Counted from the stretch's first letter, positions 1-11,420 are shown. The stretch: 64,000 nucleotides of DNA from an uncultured Alistipes sp. (GCA_944321765.1 CALUMQ010000001.1:124001-188000); one strand, 5' to 3'. Program-made: numbers and translations. The notes: generated from the letters alone by a model not told the origin.

Positions 1-71
1 ATCGGTGTATCAGAGGAGCATCCGGTCATCAATGCGGCGGATGCCAATATGGCGAGCGCAATTATCTTCAA
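1..71 (-). CDS. Start of a lipoprotein gene, truncated by the window edge
   Basis: On the minus strand a TTG codon at 71-69 opens a frame reading (M)KIIALAILASAALMTGCSSDTP before it leaves the window. This is a textbook lipoprotein signal: basic start, hydrophobic core, then the lipobox LMTGC followed by SSD. No in-frame ATG lies between the start and the upstream promoter-like box TATCTTTGC at 109-101, so TTG is the best start. It lies downstream of dnaA in the same direction, with a terminator between, so it is probably its own transcription unit. The function is not visible. The frame is too short for ordinary gene calling, so certainty rests on the signal peptide. Confidence 0.6.
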   Translation of the reverse strand, partial: MKIIALAILASAALMTGCSSDTP

Positions 72-112
72 TGTTGCGATGGGTTTTAGGGTTCTGAGGA
101 GGCAAAGATACG

Positions 113-145
113 AAAAAAGCCGTGACAAAAGATGTCACGGCTTTT
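113..145 (-). terminator. Intrinsic terminator downstream of dnaA
   Basis: Perfect 8-bp stem GCCGTGAC (119-126) / GTCACGGC (134-141) with a 7-nt loop. It is flanked by A6 on the left, which gives U6 on the minus-strand transcript, and T4 on the right. It ends dnaA and may work in both directions. Confidence 0.8.
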
Positions 146-170
146 GTTTCCACGGCGGACGCGCCGACGG

Positions 171-1583
171 TCATTGTGCGAGGACCTTCTTCTCGATCTC
201 CTCGACCTGGCGGCGGAAGGCCTTGTCGGTCTCCATGAGGTTCGAGACAGCCTTGCACGAGTGGAGCACGGTGGCGTGGTTGCGGCCTCCGATGGCCGAA
301 CCGATAGCCGTCAGCGGTGCCTTGGTGTGCTGTTTGGCCAGATACATGGCGATCTGCCGGGCCTGGGCGATTTCGCGCGTGCGCTCCGAGGAGTTGAAGC
401 GCGCGAAGTCAAGGTTCAGGTATTCGCACACCACCTGGATGATGTGGTCGATGGTGATCTCCTTCTGGTAGAGCTTCACGTAGACCTTCAGAATCTCCCG
501 GGCGAGCGACGTGGTGATCTTGCGCCCGAGGAACGAGGCGTTGGCCACCAGCGACGAGAGGGCGCCTTCAATCTCACGCACGTTGGCCGAGATGTTGTCG
601 GCCAGATAGATGACCACTTCGTCGGAGATCTCGGCGCCGAGCTTCTGCGCTTTGGCGCGGATGATCTTGATCTTCGTGTCGTAGTCCGGGGTATCGAGAC
701 GCGCCGAGAGTCCCCACTTGAAGCGGGTGAGCAGTCGCTGCTCGATATCCTTCAGTTCCACGGGGGGCTTGTCGGAGGTGAGCACGAGCTGTTTTCCGGC
801 CAGCTGCAGGTGGTTGAAGATGTTGAAGAAGGCGTTCTGCGTTCCGGGCTTTCCGGTGAGCTCCTGGATATCGTCGATGATCAGCACGTCGATCATCTGG
901 TAGAAGTGGATGAAGTCGGGGATCTCGCCATTCTTGTATGCGGTCTGGAACTGCGCCTGGAACTTGTTCATCGAGACGTAGAGGACCTGCAGTTCGGGAT
1001 GGCGGGCCTGGACCTCATGACCGATCGACTGCACGATGTGTGTCTTTCCCAACCCCGAGTCTCCATATATATATAAGGGGTTGAAGGGTGTGTTTCCGGG
1101 GTCGACGGCCACGGACATGCCTGCCGAGCGGGCCAGACGGTTGCACTCTCCCTCGATGAACGTCGCGAAGGTCAGGTTGGGATTCAGCTGTGCATCGATA
1201 ATGATCTTCTTCAGACCGGGAATGACAAAAGGATTTTTTATATTTGCCGTGTTGGTCTGGGTGCTGAATCGCGAGATGGCCGTCGTATCGGCATCCGAGG
1301 CTACGGGCACGGGCTGCGCCGTCGTGCGAGGCACGGCGTAGTGGAGGCGCGTCTGCTGTCCGTAGAGCTGCGAGATGATGGGCTTGAGGAACGGAATATA
1401 GTTCTTCTCGATCTGGCGGACGTAACTTTCGTTGGGGACCTTCAACCGCAGGGTTGTCCCGTCGAATTCGAGCGGAACGATGGGCTGGAACCACTTGCGG
1501 AACTCCTCTTCGGAGGTCTGGGCCTTGATTCGGTCCAGACAGTTCTGCCACATGTCGCCATATGCCTGCGTGTTGTTGATCAT
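171..1583 (-). CDS. dnaA: Chromosomal replication initiator DnaA
   Basis: Replication initiator: an AAA+ ATPase that binds DnaA boxes and opens the origin. The 470-residue protein has the N-terminal DnaB-loading domain, a linker, Walker A GDSGLGKTH near residue 174, Walker B LIIDDIQ, and the C-terminal DNA-binding signature GGRNHATVLHSC near residue 432. An upstream in-frame ATG at 1658 would add 25 residues. The start MINNTQAYGDMW at 1583 is preferred because it matches the normal DnaA N-terminus and leaves the DnaA box at 1617-1625 in the untranslated region. It is monocistronic with a terminator behind it, and divergent from the hexomutase gene. Confidence 0.97.
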   Translation of the reverse strand: MINNTQAYGDMWQNCLDRIKAQTSEEEFRKWFQPIVPLEFDGTTLRLKVPNESYVRQIEKNYIPFLKPIISQLYGQQTRLHYAVPRTTAQPVPVASDADTTAISRFSTQTNTANIKNPFVIPGLKKIIIDAQLNPNLTFATFIEGECNRLARSAGMSVAVDPGNTPFNPLYIYGDSGLGKTHIVQSIGHEVQARHPELQVLYVSMNKFQAQFQTAYKNGEIPDFIHFYQMIDVLIIDDIQELTGKPGTQNAFFNIFNHLQLAGKQLVLTSDKPPVELKDIEQRLLTRFKWGLSARLDTPDYDTKIKIIRAKAQKLGAEISDEVVIYLADNISANVREIEGALSSLVANASFLGRKITTSLAREILKVYVKLYQKEITIDHIIQVVCEYLNLDFARFNSSERTREIAQARQIAMYLAKQHTKAPLTAIGSAIGGRNHATVLHSCKAVSNLMETDKAFRRQVEEIEKKVLAQ

Positions 1584-1616
1584 GTCGAAGGATTGCGATT
1601 TTTGATGACACAAAGT

Positions 1617-1625
1617 TGTGAATAA
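1617..1625 (-). promoter_or_regulatory. Perfect DnaA box upstream of dnaA
   Basis: TTATTCACA on the minus strand matches the DnaA box consensus TTATNCACA exactly. It is 34 bases upstream of the dnaA start codon, inside the likely promoter, so DnaA probably represses its own gene here. An A/T-rich tract lies at about 1670-1685, but only one perfect box was found, so an origin is not claimed. Confidence 0.6.
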
Positions 1626-1744
1626 ATTTGCGAAAAGATTTCCAAAAAACGGTTGCAAATCTCTTTTTTTTATATATAGAAAAACAACGGTTTTCGGGGC
1701 TTTGATTTTAACTTGCTGATAGTGAATATTCGAATTTTATTTGT

Positions 1745-1752
1745 TATATTTG
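1745..1752 (+). promoter_or_regulatory. Bacteroidota -7 promoter box for the hexomutase gene
   Basis: TATATTTG followed by C matches the Bacteroidota -7 element TAnnTTTG and lies 55 bases before the ATG at 1808. No convincing -33 TTTG is seen at the expected spacing. Confidence 0.55.
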
Positions 1753-1807
1753 CATATAAATATTTTGGGTTGTACCCCGAACAAATTATAAATAAAACCG
1801 ATATCTT

Positions 1808-3550
1808 ATGGCCAATGAATTGGAACAGCAGGTACTGAAAAAAGCGCAGTCCTGGCTGGAAGGGAACTACGACGAAGCGACGAAGAAGCAGGTCAAGTAT
1901 CTGATTGATAATGATATGAAGGAGCTTGTCGAGAGCTTCTACAAGGACCTGGAGTTCGGCACGGGCGGTCTGCGCGGCATCATGGGCGTGGGCACGAACC
2001 GCATGAACATCTATACGGTGGGTAGCGCCACACAGGGCCTTGCGAACTACCTGAAGAAGAACTTCGCCGGGGAGCAGGTGCGTGTTGCCGTGGCGCACGA
2101 CAGCCGCAATAATTCACGGATGTTCGCCGAGCGTGTTGCCGATATCTTCGCGTCGAACGGCTTCGAGGTGTACCTCTTCGACGCGCTGCGTCCGACCCCC
2201 GAACTGAGCTTTGCGATCCGTGAGCTGAAGTGCCACTCGGGCGTGGTCATCACGGCCTCGCACAACCCCAAGGAGTATAACGGCTACAAGGCCTACTGGA
2301 CCGATGGCGCGCAGGTGACCCCACCTCACGACAAGAACATCATCGACGAGGTGGAGAAGATCACCGACGTCAACATGGTGCTCACGGGTCAGCATTCCGA
2401 GAACATCCATACGCTGGATGAGAAGTTCGACGAGATCTACCTCAATCGGATCCACGAGCTGTCGCTCTCGCCGGAGAGCATTGCCAAGTACCACGACATG
2501 AAGATCGTCTACTCGCCGATGCATGGAGCCGGCGTACGGCTCGTTCCGGCGTCGCTGCGGAAGTTCGGTTTCACGAATGTCATCATGGTCAAGGAGCAGG
2601 CGGTCATCGACGGCAACTTCCCGACCGTGGAGTCCCCGAATCCCGAGGAGCGCAAGACGATGTCGATGGCCATTGACCTGGCGGCCCGGGAGGGCGCCGA
2701 TCTGGTACTGGCTACGGACCCCGACTCGGACCGTATCGGCGTGGCGTTGCGCAACAAGCAGGGCGAATACGTGCTGCTGAACGGCAACCAGACGCTGGTG
2801 CTGCTGATGAGCTACCAGCTTACGCGCTGGGCCGAGCGTGGCGAACTGGACGGCAACCAGTATGTCGTGAAGACGATCGTGACGTCGCAGATGGCCAACG
2901 CCGTGGCCGAACACTTCGGCGTGAAGTGCTACGACTGCCTTACGGGCTTCAAGTACATCGCCAAGATCATCCGCGAGAACGAGGGCAAGGCGAAATACAT
3001 CGGCGGCGGTGAGGAGTCGTTTGGCTACCTGGCCGGTGACTACGTGCGGGACAAGGATGCCGTTTCGGCCTGCTCGCTGGCTGCTGAGGCTGCGGCGTGG
3101 GCGCGCGATACGATGGGGCTGACGCTCTACGAGTGGCTGCAGGAGCTCTATGTGAAGTATGGCTTCTACCGCGAGGGCCTCGTCTCGGTGGTCCGCAAGG
3201 GCAAGGAGGGCGCTGAGCAGATCCAGCAGATGATGGTCGACTTCCGTGCCAATCCCCCGAAGATGATCCTGGGTTCCCCTATCGTGAAGATCAACGACTT
3301 CCAGACACTGGAAGCGACCGATGTGAAGACGGGCGCAAAGACCCCGATCGAACAGGACCGCAGCAACGTGCTGCAGTGGTTCACGGAGGACGGCACGAAG
3401 GTTTCGGTGCGTCCTTCGGGTACGGAGCCGAAGATCAAGTTCTATTTTGGCGTGAAGGCTCCGCTGGCTTCGGTCGAGGAGTTCGATGTGACGCTTGCTG
3501 CACTCGACGCCAAGATCGAGAAGATCAAGGAGGAGTTGAAGCTCGTGTAG
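1808..3550 (+). CDS. Phospho-sugar mutase (phosphoglucomutase/phosphomannomutase family)
   Basis: Alpha-D-phosphohexomutase of 580 residues, the size of the PGM2-like class, interconverting 1- and 6-phosphates of glucose or mannose in the cytoplasm. The phosphoserine loop TASHNPKEYNGYK is near residue 150, the Mg-binding loop DPDSDRIG near 306, the sugar-binding GGGEESFGYL near 400, and the phosphate-binding RPSGTEPKIKFY near the C-terminus, so all four active-site segments are intact. It feeds glycogen, LPS and capsule precursors. It stands alone, with its own promoter box and a terminator after the stop. Glucose versus mannose preference cannot be read from sequence. Confidence 0.93.
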   Translation: MANELEQQVLKKAQSWLEGNYDEATKKQVKYLIDNDMKELVESFYKDLEFGTGGLRGIMGVGTNRMNIYTVGSATQGLANYLKKNFAGEQVRVAVAHDSRNNSRMFAERVADIFASNGFEVYLFDALRPTPELSFAIRELKCHSGVVITASHNPKEYNGYKAYWTDGAQVTPPHDKNIIDEVEKITDVNMVLTGQHSENIHTLDEKFDEIYLNRIHELSLSPESIAKYHDMKIVYSPMHGAGVRLVPASLRKFGFTNVIMVKEQAVIDGNFPTVESPNPEERKTMSMAIDLAAREGADLVLATDPDSDRIGVALRNKQGEYVLLNGNQTLVLLMSYQLTRWAERGELDGNQYVVKTIVTSQMANAVAEHFGVKCYDCLTGFKYIAKIIRENEGKAKYIGGGEESFGYLAGDYVRDKDAVSACSLAAEAAAWARDTMGLTLYEWLQELYVKYGFYREGLVSVVRKGKEGAEQIQQMMVDFRANPPKMILGSPIVKINDFQTLEATDVKTGAKTPIEQDRSNVLQWFTEDGTKVSVRPSGTEPKIKFYFGVKAPLASVEEFDVTLAALDAKIEKIKEELKLV

Positions 3551-3572
3551 CGACTACCCTGCCGAAGACTGT

Positions 3573-3608
3573 AAGCCGGAATCCGATTCGTCGGGTCCCG
3601 GCTTTTTT
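3573..3608 (+). terminator. Terminator after the phospho-sugar mutase
   Basis: Stem AAGCCGG (3573-3579) / CCGGCTT (3598-3604) followed by a run of T. A second hairpin without a T-run, CCGGCAG (3626-3632) / CTGCCGG (3643-3649), lies just beyond. Otherwise the 379-base gap before the BlaI gene holds only that gene's promoter and operators. Confidence 0.65.
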
Positions 3609-3869
3609 GGATGTCGAATCCTGTCCCGGCAGTCTTCTCTGTCTGCCGGATGATCTCGTCCGGTGTCGGTTTTTGATCAGCAGGATCATGTATTCCTCCT
3701 CCCTTCATCCGACATATACTCTTGTTTCCGGGTGATCTTTGTTCAATACAGTCCCCGGCCGCGTCGCCGTTTCCGCTTCTACTCTTTTTATTTCTATCGC
3801 CTTTATCCCTCCTTGCAAATCCTACTATACACGGGTTTCTGGGGTTGTCCTGTAAATAAAATTAATTTT

Positions 3870-3929
3870 TTAGTTGTATAACTAAGATTTTAGTTTTATC
3901 TTTGTATCGGATCAACTAAGATTTTCGTT
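3870..3929 (+). promoter_or_regulatory. BlaI-type promoter with overlapping palindromic operators
   Basis: The -7 box TATCTTTG is at 3897-3904. Two overlapping dyads precede it: TTAGTT-N4-AACTAA (3870-3885) and AACTAA-N4-TTAGTT (3880-3895). An imperfect copy, AACTAAGATTTTCGTT (3914-3929), abuts the ATG. The three dyads share the half-site TTAGTT/AACTAA and flank the promoter, which is where an autoregulating BlaI dimer would bind. The motif assignment is inference from position. Confidence 0.65.
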
Positions 3930-4313
3930 ATGGTAGAAATCGTAAAAAACCGCCCCCAGGAGCTGACCCGCGCCGAATTGGAGATCATGCAGGTGCTCTG
4001 GGCCAAAGGCGCGACGGTGGTCCACGGGATTCTCGACGAGATGCCCGAACCCCGCCCCGCCTACAACACCGTCTCGACGATCGTGCGCATTCTTGAGAAG
4101 AAGGGCTTCGTGGGCCATAAGGCCTATGGCAAGACCTACGAGTATTACCCGCTTGTTTCGAAGGATGCCTATGCGCGCCGCTACATGGATACGGTGCTCG
4201 ACAACTTTTTCGACGGCTCGGTGAGCCGCCTGGTGTCGTTCTTCTCCGAAAACCGATCGCTTTCGGCCCAGGAGACCGATGAAATCCTCACCATGCTGCG
4301 CAACAGACAGTAG
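3930..4313 (+). CDS. BlaI/MecI/CopY-family transcriptional repressor
   Basis: A 127-residue penicillinase-repressor family protein. The N-terminal winged helix carries the family pattern LTRAELEIMQVLW...YNTVSTIVRILEKKGFV (roughly residues 12-60), and the C-terminal helices form the dimerisation and cleavage region. It is followed 35 bases later by an M56 membrane metalloprotease, the usual sensor/protease partner that inactivates such repressors. Dyad repeats around its promoter suggest autoregulation. No beta-lactamase gene is adjacent, so the controlled genes are unknown. Confidence 0.92.
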   Translation: MVEIVKNRPQELTRAELEIMQVLWAKGATVVHGILDEMPEPRPAYNTVSTIVRILEKKGFVGHKAYGKTYEYYPLVSKDAYARRYMDTVLDNFFDGSVSRLVSFFSENRSLSAQETDEILTMLRNRQ

Positions 4314-4348
4314 AAACCGCATTTGCACCCCGCTAAACCTGCGACGCC

Positions 4349-6091
4349 ATGAAATCACCCTTGCTATACCTCCTCGAAGTACTCTTTTGCAGCGGTGCCC
4401 TGCTGGTATTCTATCGCTTGCTGCTGGTACGCAGGGTCTCTTTCTGCGCCTGTCGCCGCTACCTGCTGGCAGCCCTGGCTCTTTCGGTCGTCATTCCGGC
4501 CCTTGATATCCCGCTCTACCCCGCTCCGGATCCGATTCCGATGCTACCCCTGTTGGTTGACTCCCCCGCCCCGGAGCCTGTTGCGACGGCCGTTGCTGCC
4601 CGAGAGGTTCTGCCCGAGCCTTTCGACTGGCGCCGGTTGTTCTACGGAGGGTTCGCCGCCATCTATGCTGCGGTTGTCGCCGTGTCGCTGGGATTGCTGA
4701 CCGTACGCCTTGCCCGCCTGCGGCGTCTGCGCCGGGGGGCGCGCCTGACGCCCTGCAAGGGCTACACGCTGGCCGAGAGCCCGCACGTGGCAACCCCCTT
4801 CTCGTTCCTGCGCACGGTTTACCTGGGCCAGGGCTACGAGGGCGAACGACGCGAGATGGTGCTTTGTCACGAGGCGAGCCACATCCGCCACCGCCATTCG
4901 GTCGAGAACCTTTTTGCCGAAACGGTGCGGTGCCTGCTGTGGATCAATCCCTTCGTGTGGATTGCCCAGCGGTGGCTGCGCGAGGTGCACGAGTGGGAGG
5001 CCGACCGCGATGTTCTTGACGCGGGTTATGACCTTACGCGTTATCGAATCGTCCTGTTCCATCAACTCTTCGGTTATAATCCGGATATAGCCTGCGGGTT
5101 GAATCATTCACTCACCAAAAACCGATTTGCCATGATGACACGATTCAGAAAACGGCGCCATGCCGCCCTGCGGTTCGGCGCAGCCATCCCCGTGGTGGCC
5201 GGAATGATGATGCTATGCAGCTTTACCACGCGAGACACCGAGCCTCCCGCCGACACAATCCGTCCTGCGGCCGACATTTCTCCCATGATCGAGGTGCGAT
5301 TGTGCCGTGACTCGATGTGGATTGACGGTACGCCCGGCTCGGGCGACGACCTTCTGAGACGCATTTCCGAAAAGCGCGACAGCCTCTCCGAGGAGGAGCG
5401 TCCGCAGATGACGGTTACGATCCGTGTCGCCGGCAAGGTGCAGATGGGCGCCGTGACCGATGTCAAGGAGTTGTTGCGTGAATCCTGTGCGCTGCGCGTG
5501 CAGTACAAGACGGTTGACGGAGAGGCTGAGATCGACCGGGTTCTTCCACCCCGAATCGAGACGTTGCCCGACGCCCCGAACGCTAGGGTCGAGGTTCTGG
5601 AGCTTTCGGATGTCGTTCCGGTCGATTCGAAATACCCCGACTCGTACCATTTGACGATGGCGGAGCGCAACTGTTTCATGGTGCTGATCAATGCCAGGGG
5701 AGAGATTCTTGCGGGAACATGGGGTCATCTGAAGGCGTGCGGCGTGGAGGAGCTGAAGGCTCGTGCCCGTGAGTTCGTGCTCAACTCCTCGGACGACCGG
5801 ACGCTCTCCGAGAGCCGTCCGCAGGAGATCCTCCTGCCTGACGGCCGTACGGAGCAGTATGAGGTCAGCCGGGGTATTTTCGGCATTCAGGTGACCCGCG
5901 AGACGCCTTATGCCGTCTATACCGACGTGCAGCAGGCGTTGTCGGAGGTCTACGCCGGACTTCGCAGCGACCTCTCCCGCCAGTGGTTCGGCCAGCCGTT
6001 CGACGCACTGGATGAGGCTCGGCGTCGGTCGGTGCAGCAGGCCGTGCCAATCCGGATCTCGGAGGTCAGCAGGAACTTCACGGCAAAATGA
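4349..6091 (+). CDS. BlaR1-like M56 membrane zinc metallopeptidase
   Basis: A 580-residue integral membrane protease. Hydrophobic helices occur at about residues 1-20, 34-55 and 95-120. The zinc motif HEASH (HExxH) starts near residue 174, with a third zinc ligand in EWEADRD near 216, and another transmembrane helix follows at about 275-295. The roughly 285-residue periplasmic tail is not a penicillin-binding sensor as in BlaR1 and is not recognised; it contains no TonB box or active-site SxxK. The inferred role is to sense an envelope signal and cleave, or trigger loss of, the BlaI repressor encoded just upstream in the same operon. Confidence 0.88.
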   Translation: MKSPLLYLLEVLFCSGALLVFYRLLLVRRVSFCACRRYLLAALALSVVIPALDIPLYPAPDPIPMLPLLVDSPAPEPVATAVAAREVLPEPFDWRRLFYGGFAAIYAAVVAVSLGLLTVRLARLRRLRRGARLTPCKGYTLAESPHVATPFSFLRTVYLGQGYEGERREMVLCHEASHIRHRHSVENLFAETVRCLLWINPFVWIAQRWLREVHEWEADRDVLDAGYDLTRYRIVLFHQLFGYNPDIACGLNHSLTKNRFAMMTRFRKRRHAALRFGAAIPVVAGMMMLCSFTTRDTEPPADTIRPAADISPMIEVRLCRDSMWIDGTPGSGDDLLRRISEKRDSLSEEERPQMTVTIRVAGKVQMGAVTDVKELLRESCALRVQYKTVDGEAEIDRVLPPRIETLPDAPNARVEVLELSDVVPVDSKYPDSYHLTMAERNCFMVLINARGEILAGTWGHLKACGVEELKARAREFVLNSSDDRTLSESRPQEILLPDGRTEQYEVSRGIFGIQVTRETPYAVYTDVQQALSEVYAGLRSDLSRQWFGQPFDALDEARRRSVQQAVPIRISEVSRNFTAK

Positions 6092-6220
6092 TGATGCACC
6101 CATGTGCAGTCCGCAGCGTTCCGATGAACCCGGAGCCGGCCGCGTGCATCTGCCCGTTCAATGCTGGATGAACATTCGCAGCTTTTCGTATTCCATAAAC
6201 CGCTTTCTACCATAAGCGAA

Positions 6221-6257
6221 CCCCGTGTCGGGAGCGCCAGCAGGCTCCGGCACGGGG
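6221..6257. terminator. Hairpin between convergent genes, probable bidirectional terminator
   Basis: Long stem CCCCGTG (6221-6227) / CACGGGG (6251-6257), extended inward by further imperfect pairs. It sits between the end of the M56 gene and the end of the MazG gene. T-runs are weak on both sides. The remainder of the gap 6092-6295 shows nothing else. Confidence 0.5.
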
Positions 6258-6295
6258 CAATTTGTTGCAGAGGTAATTTTTATCTCACCCCCTCA

Positions 6296-6622
6296 TCAAC
6301 CCTTCAGCTTCTCGTTGTGGAGGTGACGCTCCTTGTCTCGGGAGGTCTTCTTGGCGAAGTTCGCCTCGACGGCGGCCGTGAGATCCACGCCTGTCTGGTT
6401 GGCCAGACAGACCAGCACCCACAACACATCGGCCATCTCATCGGCCAGATTAGCCTTTTCACCCTCCTTGAACGATTGGTCTCCGTAGGTGCGGGCCATG
6501 ACACGGGCCAACTCCCCCACCTCCTCCGTCAGACAGGCCATGTTGGTCAGTTCCGAGAAGTAACGCACACCGTACTGCTTGATCCAGGCGTCGACCTTTT
6601 CCTGTAATTCCTTGATTTCCAT
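6296..6622 (-). CDS. MazG-like nucleotide pyrophosphohydrolase
   Basis: A 108-residue single-domain all-alpha NTP pyrophosphohydrolase. The MazG metal-binding motifs are present as EEVGEL (about residues 32-37) and DEMADVLW (about 62-69), which supply the E-x-x-E and E-x-x-D ligands for Mg. Proteins of this class hydrolyse non-canonical or excess NTPs. It is the last gene of the dapB-lepB-yigZ-uvrA-M16-methyltransferase operon, 10 bases after the methyltransferase stop. A short MazG domain near uvrA fits nucleotide sanitation, but the substrate is not known. Confidence 0.88.
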   Translation of the reverse strand: MEIKELQEKVDAWIKQYGVRYFSELTNMACLTEEVGELARVMARTYGDQSFKEGEKANLADEMADVLWVLVCLANQTGVDLTAAVEANFAKKTSRDKERHLHNEKLKG

Positions 6623-6632
6623 TTTTCTGACA

Positions 6633-7280
6633 CTATTTTATCCTTATCAGATTCAGTCCGTCGCGCAGCGGGACGATGACATTCTCCACGCGCGGATCCT
6701 CTACAACCATGCGGTTGAATTCCAGCAACGCCTGCGTGTGACGGTCGCCGTGGGCTACGGGTTCCACGACCTTTCCCGACCAGAGGATGTTGTCGGCAAT
6801 CAATACCGAACCGCCGTGTACCAGCGCTTGCGAACCGTTGTCTCCCATCAGCATGCGGTAGTAGTCGGGATATTCACGTTTGTCGCCGTCGATGAAGACC
6901 AGATCGTATACCTCGCCGAGCTGAGGGGCGATCTCCAGGGCCGAACCGATGTGGAGGCGGATCTTCGCGCCGTGCGGCGAACGGTCGAACCATGACTGCG
7001 TGAACTCTTCCAGTTCGTCATCCACCTCGATGGTGTCCAACCGGGCCCCGTCTTCGAGTCCCGCGGCCATCGAGAGGGCCGAATATCCCGTGAAGGTTCC
7101 GATCTCCAATACCCTCCGGGGCCGGACCATCCTGACGATCATCTCGAGCAGTTTGCCCTGAATGTGGCCCGAGAGCATACGCGGAGCCACGGCCCGCAGG
7201 TTCGTCTCGCGGTCCAATTCATGCAACAACTCCTCCTCGGGAGCCGAATGCTCATGTACGTATCGTTCGAGTGCGTCCAT
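6633..7280 (-). CDS. Class I SAM-dependent O-methyltransferase
   Basis: A 215-residue methyltransferase of the catechol/caffeoyl-CoA O-methyltransferase type (Methyltransf_3). The SAM-binding glycine loop VLEIGTFTGYSAL is near residue 60, an acidic motif II follows (DTIEVDDELE), and the metal-site sequence FIDGDKREYPDYY near 130 is followed by ADNILWSGKV. These motifs place it with small-molecule O-methyltransferases that need a divalent cation. The substrate is unknown. It sits 4 bases behind the M16 peptidase stop, in the same operon. Confidence 0.9.
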   Translation of the reverse strand: MDALERYVHEHSAPEEELLHELDRETNLRAVAPRMLSGHIQGKLLEMIVRMVRPRRVLEIGTFTGYSALSMAAGLEDGARLDTIEVDDELEEFTQSWFDRSPHGAKIRLHIGSALEIAPQLGEVYDLVFIDGDKREYPDYYRMLMGDNGSQALVHGGSVLIADNILWSGKVVEPVAHGDRHTQALLEFNRMVVEDPRVENVIVPLRDGLNLIRIK

Positions 7281-7284
7281 GGTC

Positions 7285-8502
7285 TCAATGATATACGAGC
7301 CGCGACATTCCCGAGAAGACCTCTTCGGCCACCTCGGTCAACTGTACGGCAGTCAGTTCGCGAATTTTGGCGTAGACCTGCTCCATGGTATCCACTTCGT
7401 CGTGCGTGAGCAGGCTTTTTCCGGCGCTCAGCATGTAGCTTTCGTTGCTTTCGCTCGAGATGGCCAGCTGGGCGATGAACTGCTTCTTGGCCATCGAGAG
7501 CCTGCGGGTCGAGAGCGGCTCGGTGCGGAGTTTCCGCAGCTCCCCTTCGATCAATTCGATGCACTGCCCGGCATTGCCGTGGTCCGAACTGAAGTAGATG
7601 GCCAGAATGCCCGTGTCGCCATACGGGGTGTACGACGACTCGATGTTGTACGACAACCCGTGGCGTTCGCGCACGACAACGTTGAGCAGCGAGTTGGCAC
7701 ACGGTCCTCCGAGGATGTTGCTCAGCAGGGCCAGAGGCAGACGCCTGTCGTCTCCGATACCGTATGCACGGTTTCCGATCAGACAATGGGTCTGATGGGT
7801 ATGCTTCGCCACGCTCTTCTCAAAGGCACGGTACGGTGCGGGAGCCACCCGCTCGAACCGGTGAACGGAGGCCTCCTGCTCGCCGAAATACCGCTTGGCG
7901 ACGGCTTCGGCCACCCGGGGTGAGAAGTTTCCGATCGACGAGAAGACCATTCGGTCGGTCGTGTGCGTACGTGCGAGGAACCGACGGATCGCATCGCCGT
8001 CGTAGCGGGCCAGCGCCGCTTTGCGCCCGAGGATGTTGTGCCCCAGCTCCGACCCCTCGAAGAGCATGTCCTCGAACGTGTCGTAGATCAGGTCGGCCGG
8101 AGAGTCCTTGTAGGTATTGATCTCGTCGACGATCACCTCCTTTTCGCGCTCCAGCTCCCGCTCGGGGAATGTCGAACGGAAGGCGATGTCGGCGATCAGT
8201 TCGGCGGCCTTTGCGAAGTCGCCGCGCAGCGTCGTGGCATGAATCGTCGTATCCTCCTTCGTGGTGAATGCGTTGAGCTCTCCGCCGAGGTTTTCAAGGC
8301 GGCAGTTGACCTGCCACGCCTTGCGACGCTCGGTCCCCTTGAAGAACGCATGCTCGGTGAAGTGTGCCAGACCGAACTCCGAGGGGAGTTCGTCGCGGCT
8401 TCCGGCACCGATGACCAGCGCGCAGTGGGCCACCGAGCCGCGTACCTGCCGGTGAATGCCGCGGATGCCGTTGGGCAGCGTATAGGTATAGAATTCCTCC
8501 AT
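7285..8502 (-). CDS. M16-family zinc peptidase (pitrilysin/processing peptidase type)
   Basis: A 405-residue one-unit M16 peptidase. The inverted zinc motif HFTEH (HxxEH) lies near residue 50 in the usual setting ...GSRDE...GLAHFTEHAFFKGT, with the downstream glutamate region in the helix after it. The C-terminal M16 domain has the common R-x-Y-like segment RERHGLSYNIESSY. The longer frame back to 8715 would overlap uvrA by about 150 bases and has no family similarity, so MEEFYTYTLPNG at 8502 is taken as the start. No signal peptide is visible; it probably acts in the cytoplasm on peptides. Confidence 0.92.
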   Translation of the reverse strand: MEEFYTYTLPNGIRGIHRQVRGSVAHCALVIGAGSRDELPSEFGLAHFTEHAFFKGTERRKAWQVNCRLENLGGELNAFTTKEDTTIHATTLRGDFAKAAELIADIAFRSTFPERELEREKEVIVDEINTYKDSPADLIYDTFEDMLFEGSELGHNILGRKAALARYDGDAIRRFLARTHTTDRMVFSSIGNFSPRVAEAVAKRYFGEQEASVHRFERVAPAPYRAFEKSVAKHTHQTHCLIGNRAYGIGDDRRLPLALLSNILGGPCANSLLNVVVRERHGLSYNIESSYTPYGDTGILAIYFSSDHGNAGQCIELIEGELRKLRTEPLSTRRLSMAKKQFIAQLAISSESNESYMLSAGKSLLTHDEVDTMEQVYAKIRELTAVQLTEVAEEVFSGMSRLVYH

Positions 8503-8567
8503 GTAGTGTTTTTCGTGTTTCGTGCGGATTTTCCGCGATGTTCTGCAGCGTCTCTTCGCTGTACGGA

Positions 8568-11360
<2,793 letters not shown>

Positions 11361-11420
11361 CGTACTGTTTTGGCCGGGGTCGCATCCCCGGCATTTCGTT
11401 GTCGTTTCGTGTTGTGGATT

